Source of the DNA: Luscinia megarhynchos
Taxonomy: Eukaryota > Chordata > Aves > Passeriformes > Turdidae
Direction of reading: 5' to 3'
Length of the DNA stretch: 64,000 nt
Assembly: GCA_034336665.1 (NCBI GenBank)
Contig: JAPFBE010000002.1
Span: forward strand, 39,992,906-40,056,905
A model generated the notes under the pieces. The model had not been told where the DNA came from. It saw only the letters and a list, made by a program, of their open reading frames with translations, and made no database searches. Made by a program: the position numbers and the translations under genes. Below are positions 37,881 through 49,400 of this stretch, in pieces. How positions within the stretch are numbered: position 1 is the stretch's first letter; every line of letters begins with the position of its first letter.

Positions 37881-40800
37881 CTGAAGTGTATACACATGGT
37901 CGATAAACTTTAATAAACTTTACAGGTTCGGTAACTAGACTGAGTGTACATAATTCAATTTTTTAATTCAGGAAGGGAAAATAGCTAACAAGTATGTTAG
38001 GCTACAGTAATGTATTAGTTCATCTCATGCAGAGGCCCTCTCAGTAAAAGGAAAAGATATAGTTTCATGCTTGTCTTTGGAACAAGTCATAAATCTGCTG
38101 TTCTATACACTATATTAATGCTCTACAGGTGGGAGATTACCAGGTTATTTGGGTATGACCCAACTTGAAGAAAATTTGTGAGGAAAATAAAATAATTTGA
38201 CAATTTTGCATCTTTTGCTACAGAAGTTGTGCCAATAATAAAGAGAAATGAATGCTTTTCTTAATAGATTCTGCCTCTCTCCCCAAGACTTTTTGGCATG
38301 TTTTCATGGTATAACAACACTGTTGTATAAAAAAAATAAAAATGTTATTCTATGTCTCAATCCTTCCAAAAAAGGGTTATTGATTTTTCTCAGGGAACAA
38401 AAATAGATATTCTCAGGGGCCCTACAATCAGAATTGTGTTATCCTTCTGTTCTATAAAAGAAGTAGAAATTTGTCAATCTGTTCACAGCAAATATTTCTC
38501 TCCCACAAACATGTGATGTGACCCATTAGATCTTTTCTGAGCTTAGATTAGGGTTCCCTTGCTGCCATACTATAACATTCACAAAGAGCTCTTTGTGACA
38601 ATGCATTTTTGTATTCTCCATAAGCATGCAACTATATGAATCATGAAAACTTTCCATTTAAATTACTCCCTTAGTAAATAAATGACAAAAAAAGGCAAAT
38701 ATGAGCCATACAGGTTGATTATTCCCTCCTTCTAGGAGGCTTACCTATTATGTAGGCCTAAACTTTTAGAAAAGAAAAATTAATTTGAATCTTGTCCTGG
38801 AAAAACAGTGTGGATTATAGATTGCTGCATGAGCAGCAGGGAATGAAGGATGTAAAGAGAAGTCTGTGATAACATATTTTGGCAGAATCCTTCCATAATA
38901 AATAGTACATAAAAAGTCTTCAAATTTATTGCTAAGTATCTATAGTTACTACATGCAGACAAGCCCACAACACCATTTCTATTGAGTGTTTTAGGTTAAC
39001 TACCCCAAGACTAGGGATTATCAGAATTAGGTATTACCCTCTCTCTATGTATATTTTCTGTAAATTCCTAGATTTAAAGCAACAGAATCCACAAAGTGGT
39101 CTGCCAACAGGAAGGTTTAAATTCCAAGCACAGACTGCAATATGTTGGGCTGATAGATTGACTAATGGTGACACTAGGAAATTTTATAGGTAGATAAACT
39201 TTATGAACAACACTCTTCTTCTTGCATGGTTTCCAGATATCTGATAGGAAGGAACAAGCATGTTTTTCCAGGTTTCAAGGAATCTACACGGTAGTAGCTT
39301 CCTTTGTTCTTCTTCCCTATGTTTTAATTTTTGAATTCATTATTATGAAACTGTATTTATTTGTATTTTAAATTGCTTGTATTTATACCTTATCTACTTT
39401 GGCTTTTTTGTTATCTTCTGGATATGCTGTTTCTTCCACTCCTCAGATTTTCTAATTATAACTACCTGCATTCAATTTTTTCTAAACTTTACCACCACCA
39501 TCTTCATGCCTTCTCACATTACTTACCTTAACCAAGCAATCATCTTGTCTTTAGCAATGGGATCTCAGTATTCTCTACTAAATGGCTTGCAATTAATCTC
39601 CCTTTTCTTTTCCTAATTCCAGTCTGCCTAGTCTATTCCCATTACATCCTGGGTCCAGCATACTCCCACTCTCAGTCTCATTCTTCCCTCAATGTTGCCC
39701 CTTATTTCCCTGGAAAGTTCCCTTTCCAAAATTAGTCAAAGTTTCCTCCTCTTCCCAGGTGTGCAATCTTCCCCTTTTTAGTCTTCTCCCCTCTCTTGTG
39801 GTTTAGTATGGTAAATCCTTAGCACTGGCAGAAGAGGTGAGCAGATTTCTTCAATTCAGTCTGTTTTCCAACAGCACTTCACCCCATAGATACCAGTAGC
39901 AGATTTATAGGTTTATTTTGTGGGGATATTTTATGCATGATGTGCCCAGCATTCCAAGCTTTGGGGAGGAAGAACATCATTTGATTAAATGAGATGTCAT
40001 CAACCTGCAAAATACAATTTGATCAAGATTTAAAGCATGCTATTTATGGTATCTTGTCTAAATTCAGCTAATTCAAGATGAATTTGCTGTCCAGCCATTT
40101 TCCAAAGCCCAAAGCTGCTAAAACATCTGAAAGTAAGGACGCTGGTAATTTTAACAGTGAAAAAAGAATGTAAACTGGTAAACATAATTGAAATAAAAAG
40201 AAATCAGGAAAAATCAGCCATATGATATGAAAAACTTCAGTGCAAAGAAGCTGTGTCCAAATTAAAAAGAGACATAAGGTGTATTTTAGAAAAGAATGTA
40301 AAAAAATCTACCTTTTTTGCTATGTTGTTCATTATTCTGGCAAGCATTCCTTTAAAGAAAGGGGAATTTTATCTGAAGGGGAACACTGGAAATGAATTGC
40401 TTTTTTTTTTCTTGATATGGGGTTGGTGAGATGAGATTGGTTGGTGAGATTTTCCAAACAGTCTGAAATGTTATGTTTTGTTCCAGCTTTCATCTGGAAA
40501 ATTTTAAATGGTGACACCAAAATAACAATGCATTTTAACAGTCAAACAGCAGAAAACAAGTATCTCACAAATAAACCACACAGAATATTAAGAAGCATCT
40601 TAGCATAGGATATCAGATTATCACAGGTAGGGGTTAGAACCAGGATCTTTAATAAGAACTCAGAGAGTTAATTTTAAGCACAAGTTTATGGAATTTGTCT
40701 TCTTCCTTTCTCATGACTTCTTTTGTTTTTAAAACTTTATAATTTATAATATAAATAATTTATAATTTAGTAATAATTGTATAACGTAGCAATTTATAAA

Positions 40801-41729
40801 ATACTTCCTTGCAGTAACCTGTTTTGTAGGAAAGGAAAATTAAAGACTGCTTCAGAAAATAAAATATTGAAGAGAAACATAAAGCTGTTGCAATTTTTTA
40901 AAGTGGCATAAAAATTGTGACAAAAGGAAAGAGGAAACTTATTTTAAAGTTAGCATATACATTTGAGCCCTGTTGATTAGAGGATTTAAGTTGTCATATA
41001 CATAGATATGGAAGCAGCAATGAAGCTGTCAAAACTCCAAAACACACTACTGCTTTTTTATTTTATTGATGCTGGTTGACTTAAAGTGTTGCTATTTTTC
41101 ATCACGCTTATTTGGTGTTAGCTGAATTTTCTTAGAAAGGGTCAATGAGAACTTTGCAACTGTTCCCCAAAATTAATTCAGTTATTTTAATTTTTTTTAA
41201 AAATACCTGTTTAGATTTAACCTAGAGTGGCTGGGCTTGAAATGCTCAATTGCCAGAGAAGTGTCATTTGCTGTCTTCAAAATTACCCATTTCTTGACAT
41301 GACAAAAATGTGTTCTTTTGGTTTCTGAAGGTCTGATTCTTTGAGATACAGTTGTCTATTTTATAAATCTGAGAGACTTTATAACATTGCTAATCATATA
41401 TCTGAGAACAGAGTACTTAACACGGAAAATCTCAGATTCTACTTTTCCAAATTGAAGTGCTGTGAAACCAAACCTGAGGTGTTATATCCACAACCAGATC
41501 CAGAAGCCTTGACACAGATAATCTCTTGAAGACAACTGGGCAAGAAGCCACGACTTCCTGAGAAGGGCAGCAGATCCCATTTCCTGGTCCTCACTAAGAG
41601 CTGAAGTCAACAGGGGCAGGAGCTGCTGTCCTGCAAGAGGCAAAGTGTCACCAACCAGTGACCAGCTACATCTTCCCTCTCATGCTGAAGTGCATTCAGT
41701 GTCTGCCAAAGGACTTAATCTCCTATTCA
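37881..41729. other. Non-coding DNA, no gene seen
   Basis: AT-rich unique sequence with T/C-rich parts at 39300-39800. It includes a 20-bp perfect palindrome at 38579-38598 (listed separately), a repeated ggttggtgaga (40421 and 40439) and an AT-only, partly self-complementary stretch at about 40735-40800. Open frames do not exceed 79 codons. The GC-richer part at 41540-41720 precedes a CR1 tail but is not itself recognisable as CR1. Confidence 0.5.
38579..38598. repeat. 20-bp perfect palindrome with inverted SOX-like cores
   Basis: Arm TCACAAAGAG followed directly by its reverse complement. It contains ACAAAG and CTTTGT separated by AGCT, the head-to-head layout described for paired SOX sites. 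A perfect 20-bp palindrome is expected by chance about 0.06 times in 64 kb. A dimeric binding site is an inference; there is no occupancy evidence in the sequence. Confidence 0.95.
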
Positions 41730-41922
41730 GACAAAGACAGTGCAACACTGGGACGTGTTTCTCAGAGAAGTTGTGGTTGCCCCACCCCTGGAATTGTTCA
41801 GGGCCAGTGTGGATGGGCTTTGAGCAACCTGCTTCCACGGAAGGCATCTCTTCAAAGGGCAGTGGGGTTGGAATTGCATGATCTTTAACAGCCCTTCCAA
41901 ACCAAACCATTCTTTGAATATC
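41730..41922 (+). mobile_element. CR1 LINE, 3'-terminal fragment
   Basis: The last ~190 bp of a CR1 in plus orientation. It has a tctcagagaagttgtggttgcccc piece, ggaattgttcagggccagtgtggatgggctttgagcaacctg, ggggttggaattgcatgatctttaa, and a ccttccaaaccaaaccattcttt tail. Similarity to avian CR1 3' UTR is clear despite about one mismatch every five to eight bases. The opposing minus-strand open frame (41680-42027, 115 codons) and the plus-strand frames here are CR1 shadows. Confidence 0.9.
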
Positions 41923-44900
41923 ACTCTTGAAATGGTAAAGTTTTCCCACACATCTGCTGTTCAGAGCATAATTCCAAAACCCACTGAGATAATGCTTCTT
42001 TGAGGGTGGGTCACAGATGCAAAACACAGCTTACCTTTACTAGAAATTTTACTCCAGGGACAGAACTCTGCAGAGGGTCAGAAGGTACTAAGTTTCAAAT
42101 AAAACTGATCAAAATTAATCTTTCCCTCAACATATAGTTAGAAAAATCTTTCTGGTATTAATGTATAAAAAATGACAAACTTTTCCCTTTTGAGATTTTA
42201 ATGAAAATTTAAAACTCTGAAAAGCAAACTCTGTAAGTCCTATTTACAAATTCATCAAAAGATTGTGTTTCATGGAAATATTTTTCTTCATGACATACTG
42301 CATTTTAAAAAAAATTAAAGCAGACTTTGAAATATGCTATTTTGAAAGTGAAATTTGCCATTTAAAAATTATTTCTATTTAATTGCCTTTATTTTATGAC
42401 ATATCATATTATTAAAAAAATAAGTCCAAAGAAATCATTTTTAAGAGAAAATATTTAACAATATACTTCCATTTCATTAAAGAAAAAAAAAAAGAATATT
42501 TTTCTCTGTAACATAAGAACTAGTTCTCACCTAGCTGTATTTTTTGTCCCACAGGCCCTAAGCACCCCTCTAAGAACAGATGTGAGCAATGACATTTTTC
42601 TTTGTTTATAGCATTAGATTGGGGTTTAACTGAATTTAATTATTTCAAAATATATATTTTATGTGGTCAGACTTGCTCAACACAGTCTACCTTGGCTTAC
42701 TTCCTTTCACTTCCAAAATTCTAATGGGACATCAAAACAGCATGTGGTAATTATACCACTGAATGTATGTTATTAGTAAAGATTAGCTGTAGGTCTCCTA
42801 ACAGATTATATAATAAAACAGCTGTAAGGATAGAACTGATATTGGTATGAATGGGATGAATTATTACCACATTTATAGTTGTCTTTTGAGGTTCTAGGAA
42901 AACATTAATGTACACTTTTGATTTCATGTTTGTATTAAGTATTTGAAGATGAAGTTGCTAAAAGTATTTAGATATTGATGGGGAAATGGCATACATTCTA
43001 TCAAAAAGAAAAAATATGCTAGAAACTTATGGTACCTTAAATCTGGTGCCAGCTGCTGGATAGAGAATGCAGTTATCATAAACTTTTAAATTCTTTCTAG
43101 GTTTAAACTTCTTTAAAAATATAATCCTAATAATCAAAACTTGAATTTGTGGATTCCTTCTATCTACTAGGTATATATACAACACCCAGTGTTAATAATT
43201 GTGTTGATTAGACCTGGGGTTTGCAGATAAGTACTTTATGCAACTGGTAGTATCAGAAGGAAAAAGTGACTGCATAGGCTCGACAAAGAGGTGCTGAAAA
43301 AAGTATTCTTTCAGGAAAACTCTCAGCACTTTCTCAGAAATCCCACACCTTTAAAATGCCTTATATTTTGTGGATTTCACTTTCTCAGTTGTGGGGTATC
43401 TATCATAGTAAATGCTTTGGCTGTCATCTAAGAAACTATCTCAATAATTTATCTTAATTGATACTGAGAAAATGATGGTGCACTGAAATGCAGATGAGGT
43501 ATTAATAGCATAATAAACCATTTCAAGTCATTCTGAATACTGTTTTTTAGAGTGTGGTTCTTTAGTCTAACTATACTATATGTATATCTAAATTGAATTC
43601 TGCATAAAACAGGAAGCAAAGGTTTCCAAGTTAGATAATGTAAAAAGCCAAAGCCCACACCTGTCGTTTTCAGAAAAGTCTACTTAACACTCTGAAAAGA
43701 AATAGTCTGAGATTAGGTGTGCAATTTTGCCTGTGAAAGGACAAAAACTTGAATAGCCAGGCTGAGCTTTGTGGTCACTAAGGCCAAGGAAAGGATTCTC
43801 AAGGAGTGAAAGGCCTCGGTGTTTTGGGCAGTCTGTATCCAGATGTGCAGCTCTGTATCCCCGTTGTTTCCCTACACCACTTGTACTTGCTGGTCCAATT
43901 TTCATTTCTTTCACCTGACCCTCTTGTAAATCTACCCTAGCACCTGAAGGCAAGGCACATGATGGTGTGAGTACTCATCCTCAGATGCTTGCTGACTCTT
44001 GGGCATGTTTTCTGTCATATAGAACTCTACCAACTATTCCCAAACAAATAATTCTCAGATGACTAATCCAGAATTACACCTAGTTGTTCACTTATTGCTC
44101 TTTCAACTAGCTGTTCATGATTCTTAAAAATCCCCACTGCAAGCTATAAAACCAGTCACTTTTGTGTGAGCAGCCTAGCACATTCTCTATGAAAATGGCA
44201 TTTATTCTGCAGGCATTATAAGATTCCCTGCAGTATTTTAACACCAGCTTTTTTTTTCTTTGCCAGTTTTAGCCCAGATCTCGTTCATGTCTCTTTAAGT
44301 CCAGGTTTATTTTCTTTATTTTTAAGATTCTTTTAATAACCAGGATCAAAGAAATTCTGACAGGAGGTGTGCTTGTTTATAGCTAGTTTGAATTTCACAG
44401 AGTATAACCCTATTATGTGGGAGCTGTGGGTCTCTGTATGTGTGTGTGTTTCATGGTGCACCAAATAAAGATGAGGACAACACTTTTTCTCATAATTATC
44501 ATTTTAATTTTAGAAATGTTATATCACGTTGTTTTTCTTCAAATATTTGAAACCTAAATTATAAAATTTGAGAGGGCATCTTCAACTAGAAATTCTAATC
44601 AATAGGAATAATGTGATATGGTCTACTATATAAATAGTATAAGCAGACACATTTAAAAGGTTTACAAGTAAGTGACAGACAAAAAGAACTCATGGGAGAT
44701 TTGAGATACACATGTGATGCTGATGCTTTTCTATTCCCAGGTTTATTCATTTAACACTGAAATAGTGGACATTCACTTCCATCTGTGAACTAACTTGTGA
44801 CTACTTCATATTCTGTGAGATTATACTTCAAAATCCAGAAGACAGTAACAAAGCATGGCACTAACCCAGGTACCTGCCTTTTTGCTTAGCCAGTGGTAAT

Positions 44901-45569
44901 GATTTCCAGAAAAACAACACATCTGAGGCACTGTGGCTGGTCCCACGTGGAAATGCAATTTTCCTGAACATTCCAAAGAGCAATATGTATCTACCCAAAG
45001 GTTAAGTTAATCACGTTACACTTCTACTTCCAAAATCACCTTTGCAATTGATTATTAATGCACTGCACAGTGTGTAGTGTTCAACACTCATCAAGTTATA
45101 AAATGCTTAAAATACATCCCCAAAAAGAAACATATATATATATTTATAGATATATATATATAAAAATATATATAAATATACATATATATATGGTAAAGAG
45201 AGTATTATTCTGCTGATGAAGCAGCACATGAAATTCGAATTAGAGGTAAGCTTGGATAGAACAATTAATTCTTTGTGGGATGAGCATGGGTTTTCATGCC
45301 CAAGTTCTGTGACAATGACAGAGCACAGTTTATAGAATGCCATGGACAATTTGAAGAAAAATTTTCAATTCTGCATTAAATGTGTTACACACCACTGATA
45401 CAATGGACATCAAATTCTCTAGGGAAGGAATATAGAGCAGAATATCTTATTTGCAATATTTCTGTATTTTGTTTAGAAATTAAGACTGATTTGATATTTT
45501 GGAAATTTTCAGTAGGTGGCTTCTGATGCTAACTAATTTCATTAGTGGGTTTATCACTTTTTACACCTG
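41923..45569. other. Non-coding DNA, no gene seen
   Basis: AT-rich unique sequence with A-runs near 42302-42316, 42412-42421 and 42481-42494, a short TG repeat at about 44435-44450, and the AT-only repeat at 45131-45192. A GC-richer piece at 43740-43960 carries an 89-codon minus-strand frame without family resemblance. No transposon recognised. Confidence 0.5.
45131..45192. repeat. TA-rich microsatellite
   Basis: Imperfect (TA)n with TTTATAGA, AAAA and AATA interruptions. Apart from two G and one C it consists only of A and T. It probably forms local hairpins and varies in length. Confidence 0.9.
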
Positions 45570-46150
45570 CCGTTCAGGTTCATTATGTGACTTGCTGTGA
45601 ACAACAGCAATTGTTCCCTTGTCAGGGAATCTCTCATCCAGCAGAGGGTCTTATCACACGTCAATGGCCCTGAGAGGCAGGTGATGGGGGAATTGGTTTG
45701 GTAAAAGTGTGATAAAAGTGTGACATCCCACTTAATAATTATGTTTTCATAAAACCAGAAAATTTCATGTTTCACTAGCACCATATAATGGCATCTGGAA
45801 AAGGTTTTGTTTCTAATCACACCATTTGAGATCTATGCTCAGTACGAGCAATTGTCACTCTGCATTTTAGGAGGGGCAATTGTAAATGGGTCCAATGTAA
45901 ACGTGCCTCTGACCCAGAGCAACAAGGATGTTCCCAGCTCTACTGTCATGATGTTGGATAAAAAGTTATTCTGCTATATAAACATCTCTGCCCCCTTCAT
46001 ACATTTACACAGAAAACTGGAATAATTCCTGGATTATTCCAGCTGGCTTCCACTGTGTCTGGAAAAGGTTAAGAACGCACAGGCAGCTTTTTATGTCTTT
46101 CCTACCAAGTGCATGTCATTTCAGTGAAAAGATACAATTTGATAAAGGCT
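45570..46150. promoter_or_regulatory. Candidate conserved non-coding element
   Basis: A complex, repeat-free block with retained CpGs (gccgttcagg, cacacgtcaatgg, agtacgagcaattg, aacgtgcc). Visible structure includes a perfect 11-bp tandem duplication TAAAAGTGTGA (45702-45712 and 45713-45723) whose GTGTGA resembles a T-box half-site. CAATTG-type cores occur near 45848 and 45878, and a perfect inverted repeat lies at 46017-46042. A 72-codon plus-strand frame (45807-46025) is not recognisable. Regulatory function is inferred. Confidence 0.35.
46017..46042. repeat. Inverted repeat, 10-bp arms, 6-nt loop
   Basis: CTGGAATAAT, loop TCCTGG, then ATTATTCCAG: perfect complementary arms. It lies inside the candidate element at 45570-46150. 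As DNA it could be a palindromic factor site or small cruciform; the stem is too short for a microRNA precursor. Confidence 0.95.
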
Positions 46151-46199
46151 CCTTATAAGAATTCTTATGAGCATTTTATTTTAGAGAAGGGAAAATGAA

Positions 46200-46430
46200 T
46201 AACTGTTTTCCCTTTCCTTTGTGGCATGCAAACTCCCTAACATTTACACATTATGCAAACTTCAAGGAGAAAGCAGTTAGCATGTCAGAGAACCAGTAGT
46301 GATAACACTTGAGCAGAGCAGTCTGCAGCATTCTCTTTAGTTTCACGACAGGCACATTAGTCTGGATGTTAGCTGCTTCTCCTTAATTGGATTGCTTGCA
46401 TAAATTGCAATACAAGGTGGACATGTGATA
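46200..46430. promoter_or_regulatory. Candidate regulatory element with POU/octamer-like sites
   Basis: Two copies of ATGCAAAC (46226-46233 and 46253-46260), one mismatch from the octamer ATGCAAAT, are followed by an inverted tgcata and aattgcaat near 46397-46412 and a TTAATTGG near 46383. A CpG (tttcacgacagg) is retained. The motif density suggests a POU/homeodomain-bound element next to the preceding candidate, possibly one functional unit with it. Based on motif reading only. Confidence 0.3.
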
Positions 46431-49400
46431 GCTTTCTTTTTCACCAATCAGTCATGTCAAGAGAACCTTATGTATTTTATACAGAAAGTAGAAAAAATGA
46501 TAATTTGAAAAGATGAGAAGATGGTGCAGGGTAAAAGCTGATATTCTTCCTTTATAACAGATAGCCCCAAGTTGTAGAGGCCATTATTTCTTGCATTTTC
46601 AGAGCAAATGAACTTGACAGATGGCTGTGTCACCTAAACCCCTACCTACCAACTTGATTATGCAGAAAACAATACAATAGAAAAGAAATCATTACTGAAG
46701 GAACCTGGTTAGTCCACAGAGGGCTGAGCGGTGCAGAAGAACAAAATTACAGTTGTGGAATTGAACAGCAAGAATACATTTAACATAAAGTGGGTTACAG
46801 CAAGGCAATCAGTCATGGCTAAAGCTATTGTCTAGGCTTGCTTGCATGGTATATGAAGTAATCTGTCATCTACCACTGAATTTATGCTTAGTTTATAGTA
46901 GAAAAATACAAAGGTTTTGCCAGGGCATGTACTGGTAGTTTTAAGTAGCTCAACTGTGGATCTATGAAATTAAAATTATGGGAATTCGGGACATTTTTCT
47001 GCTTCAAATCTGTTTTGGAGGACATTAATACCAAAGTAATTTCTTCTCCCTTTTCCCATGTTACTCAAACATTAACCAAATCCCACCACTTAAAGAAAAT
47101 AGAACAGGCTGGGCAAGACAAATACCACTCCAGGTTATACAGTACTACCATTACCCCATAAAAAGTTACTTTGGATTTGCTGGGGGTCTGGCTGTGGGAG
47201 CTATGGAATGACATTCAACAAGATAGGAAAGGGGAGACACTTACCGCTGGTGGCCCAGTCCCCACATTAATTTTTACACATTCCTTGCAAAAAGATAAAA
47301 TCTCTTATCAACATTATTACTATTTCTCAGAGGTATTATTATATGATCTCATACATAATTTGCAACAAAATGGGCTTCTAGTATCTGTTTCTCTTGACAG
47401 TTTCAAGCAATACAATCCACTACTATATGCTTGAGGGCTTACCACCTGGTAAGACCTCATGTTAACTAATTATTTCAATTAACTACTTTTGTTATAACCC
47501 AGCTCATCTAGTTTGTCATTAACACCACTGAAAATACCAGTTTTAGCAGGATTAATGCTAGGTGTGTTTGTTTGCAGAGAGCTGCCTTAAAAAGGTTTGA
47601 TGCAGGTGGGGAGAGTCCAGACTGATGAGAAAAATTAACAGAGTAGGAAAATCTCTCCCTGTAGAACACAGTGGACTTCCATCCCAGAAACAGATTTTTT
47701 TCCTCGTCTATTACTAGGCTTCTCTGATACTCTGTATGTACATGACTGACTTCCACGTTTCCCTAGGTCTTTTTGGGACAGTCACACTCTCATATCACAG
47801 GAAGCCCAGGCAGTAGCAGGCAACCAAGTGTCCAGGAGTAAGTCTCACTCCCAGAAATCCTCAACATTGTGAGAAAAAGACAAGAAAGAGGATGGAGTTT
47901 CCCAAATAAGAAGAATCCCAGTCTTCATTGCTCTGCAGCTTCCAAGCCTGTTGCTATTTTATTAGAACTGTTTCAGCCAGATGAAGACAAATAGAAATAT
48001 TTTTAGCCTCAGCATGCGGATGAAACTTCCAGTATTTCCTGGATGCTGTGATCAACTTGAGCAGCTCTAACACATGTACTTTGTCTCTTTGTGGAGGGTT
48101 GTGTCTCTTTTATTGGACTCAGGTCTAAAGAGTGTCTCTTTGGAATACCTAGGCGTTGAGCAGAGAAGAATTCACATCCTCCTCTAAAGAGTTATGGACA
48201 GTTCATTTAATAGAACTTCCACATCTTTTTCCAGCCCAGGAATTCTGTCTGCAATTTCTGTGTATTGGTGCAGGACTTCCAGATATCTACTAGATTCAAC
48301 ACAATGACTGGTTTTGGTAATGATGACAATACAACCAGAAATCCTATGCTTGATTGTAGAGTACCCCAAGAAAAACAGATATTTAACAGTGAAAACTTAC
48401 CTACAAAGTCCTAATGTAAACCAAAGGCAAGATATATCTTAACTATCTTGTGATGAAAAAAACTTTAACACGTGAAGCTAAGTCCATGGAAGTACACAAG
48501 CACAGAAAGAAATGAGTACTGTAACGTGAACAGGGAAGTATAGACTATATTGTTCATTTGGATGAGGTTTCTTAAGGATCATACTGGGAAAATACCTTTC
48601 TAGAACAAAGTTCAAACACTCTCACAAGGACACATAAAAGAGCAAACCAAATCAGAATTATTCAGAGGGACAGGACATCATCCACTCTAGAGTTCAAATA
48701 AACATTAAGTAACTGTGTGACTGACAAAATCATGTAATTTGCATTAACACAGAGAAAATGAGCTTGGAAAATGACTGAATCACTTTTGCAAGAATTGACC
48801 CTAGTTACTGCAGAGCAGAAAGGCCAATTTTGGTATCTAAAGTACTGTACGAGATGCAGATTAAAACACAGATTTAAAACTCATAAAATAATTTGTTAAA
48901 AACTTATTCAATATTGAAACCAAACCAGAACTTTTCCTTCTCTTTCAGACATTAACTCTTCTTCTATTGTCTTGACAAACATGATGTCTTTGTCATATTC
49001 AGAATTTAGACACAGATAGCCCCTGATATTATTATACATGCACATATTTTCCTATATATTGGTAAAAGTCCTAACTACAATAATCTTTTTCAGTACTTTT
49101 GATTCCTATTCAGTTTCTCTCTGAAAAACCGTATTTTATCTTTCCATCATAGTTCCATTTCTGAACTCTTGCTGCTTTCAAAAGATCATCAAGATATTCT
49201 ATAAGAAACTCACAGGTTACAAACATGGAAGAAATGAACAAAAATTTTCAAAGACATCTCTGGAAGTTGTTGAAAGGTGATGCTCCAGCATCAAAATGTG
49301 AAGGCCATTGTGGGGATACACCTGACATTTAGGTAGCAATAACAATCAAATTCTAGAGACTGCATTTCCTAATTTATTGCTATATATATATATGTCCGTA

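Noticed and set aside
40735..40800. Self-complementary AT stretch
   Set aside because: Only A and T for most of its length. Local symmetry is expected from composition.
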